The notes: generated from the sequence alone by a model not told the origin. DNA of 64,000 nt from Amoeboaphelidium protococcarum (GCA_023515745.1 JALECJ010000254.1:310001-374000); one strand, 5' to 3'; positions 1 to 13,365 are shown, counted from the first letter of the stretch. Numbers and translations: made by a program.

Positions 1-582
1 ACCGAGTCAACAAACAAATCGTCTTGTTTTTTAATGACCGACGGTTCCTCTCCCTGATTCCGGTTGGTTATTGAGGATGAGATGGAGCAGAGTGGTCGTT
101 TAACCTGCGCTATGGATTCACATAATGTGAAGCTTAAAATTTTACTTTGGGCACCGCTGACTTTGCTAATGATTCGCTGGAACCACTGTAAATGTGGCAG
201 GCGAACTAGCGAAAACAGATCACCATAGAGAGGGTCCGTCGGATTAACTGCCAATTTTAATGATTCTGTTTAAAATGAAAGGGAAGCTCTATACGCCAAA
301 TATAGAAATTATTGGCCCTAAATATTATCTGGCTGGTTTTACGGTGTAGACATTGCAAGTCTGCGTCTACTATTATATGTGGAACTTGTCGCTGTGTTTC
401 GATGCTCGTCAATGCACGCTTAATCAGTGTCGCTGCGATTAGTCAGTCACTTTGATGAGTGTCTGAAGCCGTTTTATCAAATTCTCTCCTGCTTCTTGTG
501 AGATTGAGTTTATAGAATAGAAGGTTATAGATATAGATGGTAACGCTTGAATGATGATGATTTAAGTTAACAGCGTTGATCT
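1..582. other. Unresolved left edge with open frames on both strands
   Basis: With TGA as the only stop, the plus strand is open from about 58 to a TGA at 499-501, with ATG codons at 82, 112 and 169. The minus strand is also open over about 1-430. On the minus strand a stretch near 380-430 looks like an exon start: a pyrimidine- and branch-like sequence followed by GCAG, then codons reading ATLIKRALTSIETQR. This could be the last exon of a minus-strand gene leaving the window. I recognise no family and cannot choose between the strands. Confidence 0.3.
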
Positions 583-843
583 TCACTGGCTCAGCACATT
601 ATGGTGCTGTGTTGTGTTGTGTGCTTGAGCATGTGATTGTCTAGATTTCTGGCTCATAGCTGCGAGGGATGATTGTTTTAATTCACATGCCTGCAAAGTT
701 GAGATACTTTCCACCAGAGTGCCTCTATTCGCAGGTTGTACTTTACTGCCCTTATTGATCAGGTCAATGCTTTGGTTTGTCACTAGTTTTATCATGCTGA
801 TGTATTTAAGTACTGTTGATAATTATTTAAATTAAATGCCCAT
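583..843 (-). CDS. Small helical hypothetical protein, or 3' exon of the XPR1-like gene
   Basis: From the ATG at 843 the frame gives 86 residues ending at TGA (583-585). The N-terminal half is helical and amphipathic (MGIQFKQLSTVLKYISMIK), and the tail is rich in Gln, Ser and His. The frame stays open upstream to a TGA at 940-942 and still looks coding (ETKELLRFDYKDLLNRIY) but has no further ATG. The true start is therefore probably in an upstream exon. The XPR1-like stop lies only about 20 bases beyond that TGA, so these codons might be a spliced C-terminal extension of the XPR1-like gene. Family not recognised. Confidence 0.4.
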
Positions 844-962
844 GAGCAAATAGATTCTATTTAACAAATCCTTATAGTCAAATCTTAATAACTCTTTAGT
901 TTCTCTCGCATGATATACAATTTGTGCAAATCTTTTTAATCAGATTACAAGAAGGTTATAAA

Positions 963-3539
963 TCAAAGACGATCTCTACGTTCTAATCTAGGCGTAAATT
1001 CTCTTTCACTGTGACTGACATCAAAAGGTGATACTGCTCTGTTAGATTTCTTGGATCCACTATTATCAGATCCATCATCGCCGCCATTGCCGCCGCCGCT
1101 ATCCATTTACACCATCTCCACGTCCACGTCCGAGCCATTATCCTCCCTAATCTCAAATGGGAGCGGAATCTCCTTGATGGCTCTAAACTGACCGCAGTTG
1201 TTCAAGTGCTCATTCTCCATGCGGAAGAAATTCCACTGGAATCTTCTCAAAATTTCCATTAAGGCCAATGCATAAAGCAGAGCTCTAATATCAATACTCT
1301 ATCCCCATAGACCGACAGATACCTGCCACACCCACGATATCCTGAGAAAGAAATTACTCACAATCGCAAAATAATACACCCACTTATGCTCGTAAAACAG
1401 ATCATTTCGCAAGTACTTGTTCTTTGATCCCTTGGCAAAGAAACCCCAATCCATCAGAATGTCCCAATTGTAAGCGTAACACGTCGTGAGAATGGTAGAA
1501 ATGATCCATATAGTCAGAGTGGCTGTGGTCCTATTCTGATTATAAATCATAGAGAGCCATCCAGTGAGCATCGCGACAAAATACTTGCCTCCATTGACGA
1601 GATGAGGAAACGCTAGACGGGTATCATACCAACGACGCAGACACTATAAAAATCTAATCCATGACGGAAGGAGATTGATGGCCGGAGAGAACGCAGCTGC
1701 ACCGATATTACACACTTTGGCAGTATCATTAAAATCATTAATGTAAACACAGACGAATAGCTATATACTAGATAGGAAATAAACCATAGAACACAGTTCA
1801 TCAGCGATAAAGAAATCTCTATACTCCACAGCATACGTGGGGGACACCAGCAATCGGAATAATGTCTGCAACATCCATCTACGAGAAGTCCAATAAAACA
1901 CAGGTACCGGGGTGACAAGAAGTACGACAACTACGCATAGAAATATCAAAGGATAGTACAACCTGATATCAAAGAAGGATTCGAATGGATTCACAAAGGT
2001 GAGATAGACAAAATAACTCCACACCATGAACAGGAAAGCTCCAAACTCGGTAAACTAATGATAATCTAGATTATCTCGCGGATCCAATTCAAATATGAAT
2101 TTGTAATTAATATTAGCCATTGTCCAGCCATACTGATTAATAGCAAACAAGAACATGAATATAATTGGTATACTAAACCCAGCATAAATCTGAACAAGAT
2201 CTGATGTCTCTGGAAATCTCTAGCGATAGTCAAGATCAATCAGCTGCGCAAAAGTCCTCACCAGCACAGGAATAGAGAGTCCGATGTAAAGACCAATCCT
2301 CCACATGGTGCTATGATGAGTCTTCTACTTGTAATTAGGGAGCCGCAACTACTACCTAGCTTCCTTCTTGTTGCCACCAGCGAAAAACTTTAGAAATAAC
2401 TACTCTGTCTGAGACAGAAATCCATCAACTACATTGGAGGTATGAAAGTATTTCGCATCGACTTTATGCATGTACAACGCCTAACTCTTCCACCCGGCAG
2501 TCTTGTCAAACTTCTTCAAAATCTTCACGAATCCAGTGTAATTCAGAATCTGGAAATTCTTCAACAATTCAAGATAGCGATAGTACTCCATCAGAGCATT
2601 TCTTAACTAAGCTTTAGCATTTTTAGACGATTTAAAAGCGCGCTTATAATTCAAAGAGAACGCACCAGAGCGAATAGTCATCAGATTCTACTCTTCATTA
2701 TCAGCTGCCGATTATGCACCTCCAGCTCCACCTTGAGTATTATTATTACTATTATCTTCGGCCGATCCTGCTACATAACCTGACTTTTACAGCTGCTTCT
2801 TCTTTACGACTTCCTCCTCATAAATTGCACATTAATTCTAAAGCGTCTCCAACTTTTGTCGACAGTCATTCTCTCGCTGGACATAGAAATCATTAATCTT
2901 CTCCAATTCTTCATCCAAAAACTAAAAAAACTTGCGCTCCTATTCACTTTTAGTAGCCAGAATTGATTATAAAGTTTCCTCCTCATCCATAGGCTTAACT
3001 CCAAGAGGAGATACAACATTGGTTTAATATTAAGAGCGACTGCGTCCACGGGCTCGGTCCATAAACTTTCTAATTGACGGTGAATATCTCAGTTTAGATG
3101 GAGAAGGTGCCTATTATTATTACTACAGATTTTCCTTTGTAGACTTGCTCTTAATAGTATCCTTTGTGTCCACAGTTAATTGCTTTTAGCTTCCTCCATC
3201 CACAGCTAAAGTATCGGACTTTGCAGCGGACACCGCATTCAGGTACTTTTCACTAAAATCACTTTTCAAACTATCAGACCTGGATGGCAGATTCTAGTTA
3301 CTCGAGGATTATTGCTATAATTTATCACCACTTCCAAGAAATGGAGATGGTAATCTAGTGAAAAATATTGAATTTTGCCTCTGCAGCCCAGACGTAGAAG
3401 ATTGAGACGACTCCCTCTATGCCCTCTCCATGGCAATTTTCTCAATAACCTTGAGCAGCTTCTTCATATATTTGTAATTAATGTACTTTCGCCTCCATTC
3501 AGGCACACTTTCTGCCGCCAAATATTTAGCGAATTTCAT
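963..3539 (-). CDS. XPR1: SPX-EXS phosphate exporter, XPR1/SYG1 family
   Basis: An 858-residue protein in one exon with TAA/TAG read as Gln. It starts with a typical SPX N-terminus ([20 protein letters not shown], then [14 protein letters not shown]). A long polar Ser/Gln-rich insert follows, then the second SPX helical part (residues ~200-340). The C-terminal half is a multi-pass EXS domain containing NWDILMDWG near residue 690 and FFLRISWVW after it, both hallmarks of the family. In animals and fungi these proteins sit in the plasma membrane or Golgi, bind inositol pyrophosphates through SPX and export inorganic phosphate. Length lies between human XPR1 (~696) and yeast Syg1 (~902). The end is taken at TGA 963-965; a spliced extension into 583-939 is possible. 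Another EXS protein lies 12 kb away (15622-16983). Confidence 0.93.
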
Positions 3540-3818
3540 ACTAATAATATTTACTGAAAATTGCAGAGTGATTACAATGAGAAGGGGAAAAAAGAAAAAT
3601 TGTCTTGATCAGATTCATTCCTTCTTACTTTTCTTTCACATGATCCGTAAACATGGTGTAACGTTCCATGCTCTGTAAAATCGTCGTTTCAGGTTTGATT
3701 CGATTCGGCCGATTTAAAAATATCGAACGACTACAATGGTCATTTCATAAAGCAAAAGCATTTTTTTCGTTTCAAGTTATTTCCTTCAGTATTGCGATTA
3801 TAGTCACAGTGATGCTCA

Positions 3819-5558
3819 TCATAGAGAACATGGATGCATTCTCCATTGTTGTCTTAATGAGCGTTTGTTGATGGTCTATGCTACAACTTTATCATCAGTG
3901 TCAGTAGATGCCAGAGCATACGCGCCAACCATGGACTCAAATATGACAGTATCATTCTATGATTCGTGCATGATCCATCTTTGATTGTTATTATCAATTG
4001 CCTTCTTCTCATAGCAAATCACGTCAAATTTAAACTTGTATACTGCCTGAAGGACAGAAAAACCACAAATGTCAAGTACTTATGACAGGCTTAATTAGGC
4101 AGATAGGAATCCATCATTGAATGTCCACATTTACTCTGGTGCATTAATTAAAGGCTCTTCCACAGAAATATTTCCATTTCGCAATGTTAAAACTTTGCCA
4201 TCAAACACGGAAACCAGGGTGAACACGTCACTTTTCAGAGCATTTGAATTCAATGTCGGCTGAGTGGGATGATAATCTTTTGCCGTTTCGATGGCAGGCA
4301 AGTCTTTATCAAAGTGTGACGCGGTGATTTCTGTCGAGTCTTGCTCTTCATCACCACTTTCTTCATTATCACTCTCCACGTCATCACGTTCATTGTCAAG
4401 ACTGTTTAGAGTCAATTGTTCAATTGATGCTTCGTCCTCCGAAGCTCCATCATCAGTTTCAATTTCAGAGGATTTTGAAGCAGCTGGTTGCCCATCACTT
4501 TACTACAACTTTTTGCCTGATCGTGATTTTAAATGATAGACATCGCTCAATTCGCTCCACTACTTGCATTTAGAGCATTGCCATTTGATTTGGACGGTAT
4601 GACTTGTTTTTGTATCCGCCTTGAATTTAATCAGTTTATCCTAAGTTTTAGCACACATCGTGGCATCAACTTTGATTTACATATGCCCCATCTTGCTTTA
4701 GACTTATTTTGAGGCGGACCATACAATTTGAGCCTCATCAGATGATTACTTGATCCAAAATACTTTGGCAATCTTCATCTACGGGTGCTTTTTGCATGGC
4801 CTAAGCTGAGCAACACTGTCTTGGACTGCTTAAACATTTTTATTCGTTACCACACCGCGTGCATCCTTATCAACCTTATTAGAATTTCCCTTCTTATCCT
4901 CCGCAGGTCTTGGATTTTACTTGCCGGATAGTTTTACTGGTGCAACATTATCTATCTTTTGCTACTTATCACTCTTGTTGTTGGAGGTGTTATTACGTTT
5001 ACTAGCAGAATTCTCCCTTGAAGCATTATTTACCAAGCTACCACCTTATTGATTATTAGATGCATGACTTCTCGAAAATATTGACACCAGGAGCATGACA
5101 TGACACAAAATATCAAAAAATTTACGGTGATGGGCGTCCGTAACCATTTCATTCTCTTCATGAGCAGCTGCATTTCCGACTTTGCGTAGCTAGTCAAGAG
5201 ATGCCATAACCTGCAAATGATTATCAGGAGCATAAGGTAGAGTAGGGCCTTTGTAGAAAGTGTTCAGCGGAGACTTTTAGGTGATGCTCGCTATTCGGTC
5301 TGCAAAGGACGCGCCTTTACAGCTCAAACCGTATCCATCCTCAATCATAGATAGACAACAGTGTACAATCTGACGCGTCTTTATCAGAGCATTTCGAAAG
5401 TCCGTCTTATGTAAAGCGTCTACAGCTGCATTGAGAAAATCATCAATACTTTTTACCAAGCTGGCATTGGACCTCATGATCTCCGTCTCACTCATAATCT
5501 GTTGCACAAACGATTCAAGCAGTCTCTATCTTTTCACACTTATTAATCCTGAGCTCAT
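3819..5558 (-). CDS. Unknown protein with CW-like zinc motif and beta-trefoil-like C-terminus
   Basis: An uninterrupted 579-codon frame from ATG 5558 to TGA 3819-3821. The N-terminal ~160 residues are helical and contain LDQLRKVGNAAAHEE, resembling the helix of DUF4145-like nucleic-acid-associated domains. A polar linker follows, then KWQCSKCKQWSEL near residue 345, which matches the start of a CW-type zinc finger although I do not see a full cysteine set. An acidic stretch (DDVESDNEESGDEEQD) follows. The C-terminal ~110 residues (NDGFLS...VLDICG...YEKKAIDNNNQRW) have the QxW pattern of ricin-B-type beta-trefoils. The domain calls are by eye, and I do not recognise the protein. A 33-nt GT-AG stretch near 4063 stays in frame and is not treated as an intron. 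Confidence 0.8.
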
Positions 5559-5800
5559 TGTGAATTTATTTCAGTATTACAGAATTTATTAAAGACGACA
5601 CAGTTAAACTTATGGATCAATGAAAAATAATGCTTATCGTAATATGAAGCACGTCGATTTATTAATAGCTCACTTTCTCAATCAATTGAAGTTGCAATTG
5701 TAGATCAAAATTGAATATCAAAATTAGAATTCCAAAGTCTGCATAGTAAATGGTGCACCGCAGTCACATTAAAATTATGAACTTCATATGAAAATGCTAA

Positions 5801-8044
5801 TCAATCATTTAACGAAACAACATCACCTACCATTTTAATTCCCGGAGATCTCTTGCCTTATTACTCAGACTTGACTTCTCGATACAAAAGTCTGGAACCT
5901 ATTTTCACGTATTCTGGCCACCGTACAAATCTGAATTTGATCTTGTACCTCTTCCCTGTGAGTAAATTGACTTGCTTGACAATAATAGGAACATCAGGCG
6001 CGTCAATATCACCATTAGTGGGAGTCACATCTTTCTCGAGGGGAACAACATCAACAATCACAGCAGGCTAATGAATGGTGCCAATGTAAATGTGACCCCA
6101 CCGCGGCTTTCTCAATCTCTCTGGACTTTTGCGACCGTTGTGCTGATCATCTCCGCCGCCATGTCCAGTGCTACTGCTGCTCTTTCGCTTCCTGCTAAAT
6201 TCATCCAACACTGCCTGCAATCCATCAGGGGAGCAATTGACATTAGCCGTGCATCCGGTGGCAGCGTAAAGAACACATACGTCAGCTTCAAAGTATAGAC
6301 TAGATTTTAACTAGGAATTACTAGTGATAACCATACCCCGCCGGAGAGCGGTATTCTGACCAAGACTTGCCAAAGCTAAAGTTGCAACTTGTCCAGCACG
6401 GATAGCTTTCACTGGTCGCCTCTGCCTATGAATTGACGTTATAGCAACAGGTATGAACTTACCACCTTACTCATCGATTGGCCCAACATACAGCTAGTTT
6501 TACGCATTAGTGATAGTATCGGCAGCATTCTTATCATCTGCATTAGTATCAACACTAATAGTATGCAATTAATTGATGATCTGCCCACTTTCCATCCTAC
6601 CGCCTACGACAACGCCAACATTAGGAACGTTGAAAATATCTTCCATCACAAATTCAATATCAGCATCAAGCAGAGACTAATACTCGTCAGACAGAGCTTC
6701 AGTAGTGCGCAGAATCTACTAATGATCTTTACTTGGCAACAGGTAAAGAAATCTCTCAAGAAGCTCCATATTATCACCAGTTACAGAAGATGTCAGAAAT
6801 ATGGGAACAGATTAATTAGCGGCAAACACTTTTGCGCATTAAGCCACATCCTCCATGTTCTTCACAATCTTTGGAAGCCGCCTAGTGCCTGGCAGCATCA
6901 GCAATTCTATTAAGGACTAAATGGTGGACTTTAAGACTGCGTTATCAACCACCATGTCCATTTTACTTACCACTATGAAAATTGGAACATTTAGAACCAG
7001 CGAAAGGCCAAGCAATTCTTTAGTGGTAGAATCAATAAAGCCACTCGATCCATCTACCAATACACACGCATAATCAGGATTATAAGATGTCAGCCCTTAT
7101 ATGGTGGTCTGTAGATACTTTGGGTGGCCACAGGTGTCTAGCATCATCACAATCTTGCTAGCCAAATCGACAATCTACCCCTCACACCAGTCACCTAATC
7201 CCTTATTACGGTCTGCATCATTGAGTGGATCTCCATCCTGGAAAGCGCCGACGTTTCCCATAGTCGCCCCATAGTTTAATAACTCCCCATTATCACTAAA
7301 TCCAATTATAGAATGCGATATAGATGACGATCTACCGCTTTCAATCTCATGTCGATGCCGGAGTAAATTCAGTCTAGCCTTTCCACTACCATTGTCCAAT
7401 TCGCCATGTGACAGATATCCCAGCAGCGTAGATTTACCGCAATTGGTATTGCCTAAAAATGCAATTCTAATCTCTTGGAAGTTTTATTCATTCCTAATGG
7501 ACTTGATTGTAACTTCAGCAACATAGAATTTAGCATCATCGTTATTGTTATCACCTTTACTACTTTAAGAAGCACCAATTTCACTATTTACAGAAAATTC
7601 ATCTCCATTTTTATCCACCATCAATTAACTGTTACTAACCTTTTTACCAATGGAAGGCGGTGTAGATTTACTCTATCGACTCTTATACTCAAAGTAATCA
7701 AATCTTTAATCAAGAGCCATTCTTCTTAATTCTACTGGAACCTACTTGCGATTAATATTAGCAACCTCTGCACCAACCTCTTTCGCCATAACACGCAATC
7801 GCTCCAAAGAATGCTCCATTTCATCATGACTAAGTCCAACCAGCCTGCCATTGTCTTGCACTCCGAGTTCATAATACGCCACTCCATGTCCCTCAGACAT
7901 GCGCCATTTCATCTATGTACACAATGAATGAAACCGATCCTCTCTGACGTCATTATTGAGCATCATTTTGTACTCAATATTACCCTCTTCAATCTCCTGC
8001 GGTAAGTTGACTCCCTTGGCCAGACTATATTCTAGTAACGACAT
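5801..8044 (-). CDS. GTPBP1: GTPBP1/GTPBP2-type translational GTPase
   Basis: 747 residues in one exon. A TGA lies in frame immediately before the ATG, so the start is firm. After an N-terminal GTPBP1-specific region (NIEYKMML...RMSEGHGVAYYELGVQDNG), the G domain shows G1 (GNTNCGKSTLLG, about residues 198-209) and the family signature RHRHEIESGRSSSISH. G3 is DTCGHPKY and G4 is SKMD. Elongation-factor-like beta-barrels follow, ending IGSRLLYRE. GTPBP1/2 proteins are EF-Tu-like cytosolic GTPases linked to ribosome rescue and mRNA turnover. Length matches the family (~600-670) with a modest extension. The upstream 740 bp is shared with the divergent PAF1 gene. Confidence 0.93.
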
Positions 8045-8783
8045 TCAGTAATAGCTTGATAGAGATGATGTTTACAATAATAACAATTTCCAACAAATGA
8101 TAACGATACAACAAGAACAATCAATTTACCAGAAGAAATAAAAAGGAATGAACTTGAAAAATATTCTCTTAACAATGCTCTGATGAAGGAAGAAGATTGG
8201 CGAGTGAGTGGGAGGAAGGAATCCGATTGAGATGCAGATCCGTTGAGAACAAGATCGAATTGCGTCACCTGACAACCACTCATTCACTCATTCGGCATTA
8301 GACTAAATATGCATTGTCATGACGCGTGTACTTTAGATAGTTGAAATGTTTCAATCCCTACACTCGAATATAACGAGTGTATTTTCATTCTCTTCATCTC
8401 TTTATCATCGTGTCAGAAAAAGATATCAATAGTCAGCTGAGTAAACGTTTCACTTTTAATACATATTAGGTAACTAATCTCAGATAAAACAATCAACGTA
8501 TTTCAATACAACCAAGAGTAATTATTCACACAATAATACGTAAGCTATATCAGGAGATGCTTTAATTGCAAAGCATTGGATAATATCTCTGTCATAACTA
8601 ATTAACACGAAGAGAATTGTTCTCAGCTTTTGTTCTTCTCAGCTGGAATTTTTTCGCTGAACCTTCTTATTCGAGCCGTTTATTACACGCGGTAGTTGAT
8701 ATTAACATCAATAGTACAATGTCTAGCAAATAATCAAAGTATTTTTATTACATGATAGTTATGACTTTCATTGATATCACTTA
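8045..8783. other. Intergenic region between divergent GTPBP1 and PAF1
   Basis: 739 bp between two divergent start codons, so it should hold both promoters. It is AT-rich. A minus-strand 83-codon frame (8032-8283) with a hydrophobic stretch overlaps the GTPBP1 start in another frame and would run on through a TAG; I do not regard it as a gene. No RNA gene or repeat seen. Confidence 0.6.
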
Positions 8784-9971
8784 ATGTAATGCTGTAGGAA
8801 AGGATAAGAGTTTCTGTGCAAGGTTCGATACAAGAATCAGCTGCCTCTGCTCCCAATGCCTCCAAAGATGCTCTCGCTCCAGAATCCCAATGAGGCTCTG
8901 GAGATGATGCAGTATGTTTAGTCTGATTATTACAAGAAATAGCCTATAGAACCGCTTGCTGCAATGACACTTGGTCTGGGTATAGATTTTGTGGATTTAC
9001 AATCGTTGACAATCACCGATAATGAGAGTGACCACCTGGCGTAGACTAATGGATCTGTAAATAGCTTGCCGCGTCCTCAAACTGTCGATGAATAAGATTT
9101 GGCCATTCTTGAGCCTTTTAAAAGCCGCAAAGTTGTCAATGAAGAAGATTCATTAGATGCAAAGAATGGCGGTAAGAGACCAGTGGTATCTTGGCTCCGA
9201 AGAACAGAGTACTTCAGTGCCGACAGCACCAAGAGTATGGGTAAGAGTGGTTTGGGTGATTTAAAGAGACACTTGAACAGATAGAGAAAATCAATTCTGG
9301 GTATGGATTTCAGTCGTGATGGATAGATTAAGATTATCAATGATACTTTTGATGATTTGCAGCCATTAGAAGAATTAAAGCATCCGTAGGATGAATCTCT
9401 GCATGCGGTGGAAGAATATGTACTTTAGCCAGATATGGCTATGGACTCTATTGTACTCACGAACTGCATCTTTGATCAAGATCCTACGCCACCGACTTCT
9501 CTGTATCCTAATGTAATTTAAGATGGACCTAGATTTCTTAAACCTCTATCTAATCCCGATAATCCTAATGATTAGTTTATGATCTTCTTTTGCTCTGTGC
9601 CTGTGGAGAATATTAATTCAGAAGACAGTATGGACGTGGATAGTGGAAATCAATAACCGGATGGTCAATTACCGACTGATTAGGCTGTCGCTATTAGAAA
9701 TTACAATTTTAGAGTTAGCAAGGAGCAAGATTAGAGTAAGATGCTGGTGAGGATATAAAAGTCTGGTCGAGTGGCCAAGTTCTCTTCAGTCTCTGCTCGC
9801 ATTCAGCTATAGAAGAGAAGAAGATAGAATGTGGATAGATTTGGCCGTACAGGTGCATCTAATATGAACGATATTCCCACTGATTTGCTCATTAATAGAA
9901 TAGAATCAAGTTAAAGTGACTCCAAGGCATAAGCTGAGGATTAGTTGGAGGAAGTAGATGCGTAAAAGTGA
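8784..9971 (+). CDS. PAF1: PAF1, RNA polymerase II-associated factor 1
   Basis: 395 residues in one exon. An in-frame TGA at 8772 precedes the ATG. The N-terminus matches the conserved Paf1 opening (EFLCKVRYKNQLPLLPMPPK), and later signatures include LGLGIDFVDLQSL, KSRKVVNEEDSLD, VSWLRRTEYFS and GPRFLKPLSNPD. Paf1 is the scaffold of the Paf1 complex on elongating RNA polymerase II, needed for H2B ubiquitination and H3K4/K36 methylation. In the family the C-terminus is usually acidic; here it is short and polar (MNDIPTDLLINRIESSQSDS). The many TAG/TAA codons fall at Gln positions, including YYKKQPIEPL, which is direct evidence for the reassigned code. Confidence 0.95.
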
Positions 9972-10126
9972 AAGTAAAGAATAAAATAAAGCTGCCGTTT
10001 GTATTCATATACTTAGTATTATTGCCAATATGGACGTTCAATAATAGTAATTATTAATCATTTTCACCCTTTATAACCATGGTTATGATGATAATAATGA
10101 TGAGCAAGTGTGCGCATAAAAACGAC

Positions 10127-10636
<510 letters not shown>

Positions 10637-10971
10637 TTTGTATGCAAATTGAATGCTTTATTATTATTAATTGATCCTAACGATGCGTGTAGAAGGACTA
10701 AAAGACGTTGTTTTACGGGCGGAACGAGACGGAACGGAATTGTTGTTCGTTCGCTCGTTTCGTTGTTGTTGTTTGACGGGCAACAGGGCGAAACGTTGAA
10801 AGAGGCGGGACGCGTCGATTCTTTCTCTCTGCTTGCTCCCTCCTTGTTTAATGGCGATTGTTCATTCACTGGAGCGTCTTCTCTTATCACGTACTAACGC
10901 CACACTTTCCACAATGAAGTGTTTCGTTGCGTAAATGAAGCAAAAGGTAGTATTAAGATCAACATTGTTAT
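10637..10971. other. Calmodulin upstream region
   Basis: 335 bp between the calmodulin ATG and the 3' end of the ADCK2-like gene; it should hold the calmodulin promoter and 5' leader. Frames of 86-99 codons are open on both strands, but they overlap each other and end in the calmodulin leader. I see no gene here. Confidence 0.6.
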
Positions 10972-12858
10972 TCAAAAGGAATACATCAAAATGTCAATCG
11001 GGCCGTATTCTTCTTCTGACCATTATTTACTGAGAAGCCAGAATCGTGCTTCAACGTATGCAGCCAGTTTCAACATCAGTCCACCCTTCTGTGCATAGAA
11101 TGCAGCCTTTCTATTTAGCAAGAATGGTCTGGCAGATGCAAACAAATCCAAGTCCGGATCCAGAGATCTTCCAAGTCCTTCGATAATCATAAGAGACACG
11201 ACCAGATTAGTAAAGTCGGATTCGATTTTCACGTGATGATTACGGACCATATCCAAGACTTGAGTCAGTAGTTCACTTATAGAAATGTTTCCCAAACGGA
11301 AAGTCTGCAATTACACATCTGACACCAGTTGACTCATCTTTTACCGGAAACCAGGAAAATCGCTGCACTTAGCCTCCAGAATTAGTTCAAGGTGCAGATG
11401 CTGCAGGTCTCGGAGTTCTGGTCTTCTGCGCAACTACCTCTCCGGTATTCTGCTTCTCTCCACCATCAAGCGCGCAGCTAAAGCTCCATCTCCATCAGCA
11501 AGAGCACTGAATAAGTCTAAAAAGTTATTCAAATTCGTGTCATCCAACGTGGTAGTTAGTCCAGCATCTATAAATATTAGTCTAGGCTTAGTATAACCAT
11601 TCTATATAGCCTCTTGAACTCTAAGCCTATTCAATTCATGTTTAGCTACTGCGGATTGCATTGGCAAGCTCGACTGCATGGAAGGGGAATACTGCTGACC
11701 TTCGCTGTTGAACAGTTGCACAATTATGTTCCCAGGATGAAGGTCAGAGTGAATAAAATTATCATCCAACATCATCTTGAGGAAAGCTAATAGACCAACA
11801 TTGGCAATCTTCTTCTTTACCAATTCAACAGATCGATTGAGTTACTTTCTTGTTGTCCTAGCTTAATGGTCATCCTCGGATTGAAGCAGATCTTCGTTCT
11901 TCTAGCTATCACCTTCATCGCTATCACCGTATATAAAAGCTTTGATCGGAATACCGTCAGCAAAAGTCTCCGTGAGAACATCCTCAGCGACGTACTATTC
12001 AATTACGGAAGGAAATGAGACTTAAGTACAATCCATAGCCCCAGTGGCAGAACCGATCTGCGATCCAATGTTCAAAGCCATATCTATAGTGTTCTCCTTC
12101 CACTTCTTCCACGAGAATATCGAATCTGAATCTTGTCCATTATCGGGAAACGAGTTATCTGATACTAAATCCTAATTTCTATCCCGATCCTTTAATCTCT
12201 TCTCATCAGCCTGATCAGAGTAAAAGTTCCGTCTAAAAGTTCTCAAATTCTCAGCTTCATGTCTCAGGTCAACTTGCTCCATCATGAATCTTTCAAACAT
12301 TTGCACCTCTTCAGTTATACTCAGATACTCAATATTCTTAATCGGAAGCGCGTCAATTAGTAGCGCGGCAAAATTCATCAGCTATAAATCCAGGTTGATG
12401 ATTCTTGCAATGTGAGGATGCCGCACCTTCACGGCCACAATGCCGCGATTCTCTTCATCAGGCCATAGACGATCAGCGTCAGGATGAGAGAGCCGCAGCT
12501 TTAAAATCGCGTCTTGAGACAACTTCATCTTATACACAGATGCAATACATCCGCTGCCAATTAGTTCGCATTATTCAGTCACATCATCAAATATATCCGA
12601 CGTTGATACCCCAAACTGTGTCCTAAAGACGCGTTCCAAATACTTGTTTTCATCTTTCTTATGTCTGAAAGAGCTACCTACATTATCATGAAGCTCAGTC
12701 AGCGTGTAGCACACCTCTTTACTGAACAGATCTGGTCTTGTTGCAGCCCATTGCCCCAGCTTGATGAATGTTGGTCCCATTGTAATTAGGGTGGTATGAA
12801 GGATATGAGGAAGTTTCCCATTCAAATATTTATAAAATTTACTTTAATCTTATTGCAT
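10972..12858 (-). CDS. ADCK2: ADCK2-like atypical kinase (ABC1/UbiB family), 5' end uncertain
   Basis: 628 residues from the first in-frame ATG. The UbiB signature KLGQ (MGPTFIKLGQWAATRPDLF) sits near the start. Next come the A-rich-like GSGCIASVYK loop, VAVKVRHP, the catalytic-loop variant FIHSDLHPGNI and the metal-binding FIDAGL. The order and spacing match ADCK2, a mitochondrial ABC1 kinase connected to coenzyme Q metabolism. The frame stays open and looks homologous upstream to about 13020 (RAVQLAIIITPLFL, CLHFLLRPVQLLVD), where ADCK2 has its N-terminal helices, but no ATG is found there. A 5' exon is probably missing. Large acidic inserts separate the kinase motifs. Confidence 0.88.
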
Positions 12859-13365
12859 ATAGTTTAGAGATATCAAGACTGATGATGTGAGAAATAATGG
12901 AGTGATAATGATAGCAAGTTACACAGCGCGCAGAGAACACTTTATGACATCAACGAGTAATTGCACAGGACGGAGTAGAAAATGCAAACATGATTTAACT
13001 TTGATCCATAGAGTACTTGATTTTAATCGCTATTCTTCTCTATGATTATGATTACTCTAATGGACAGCCCTGGAACATTACGAGGAAACGTCCGTATTAT
13101 ACGGGCACCATTAGTCTTAATTCAGGAATCTCGCATTATGACATGTAAGAGTACTCACACTTTAAATACCACGGATTCTGCTCAATTGATAAAAGCTATC
13201 ATGAATCTACCTTTATCGAATTAGTCTATTTACAGGCAAGAATTTACAGGCTCTAATCATAATTAAAGACCAACTTATGGGAATATTACGCAACTCCCTG
13301 AGATTAAAATAAGATGAAAATGAAAAAATCGAGATCAGTTAATCTTCGCGATCTTGATCAATTGA
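12859..13365. other. Upstream part of the ADCK2-like gene and GEP4 promoter region
   Basis: The half next to ADCK2 (12859-~13020, minus strand) is open in the ADCK2 frame and probably coding. The remainder has only a short plus-strand frame (13042-13224) continuing through a TAG; it has no recognisable family. A divergent promoter must lie here. Confidence 0.45.

Noticed and set aside
4061-4093. 33-nt GT-AG stretch in the unknown gene at 3819-5558
   Set aside because: Its length is a multiple of three and it encodes the VLDICG strand expected in the trefoil repeat, so I treat it as exon.
8032-8283. 83-codon minus-strand frame with a hydrophobic segment upstream of GTPBP1
   Set aside because: It overlaps the GTPBP1 start in another frame and ends at TAG, which is not a stop here.
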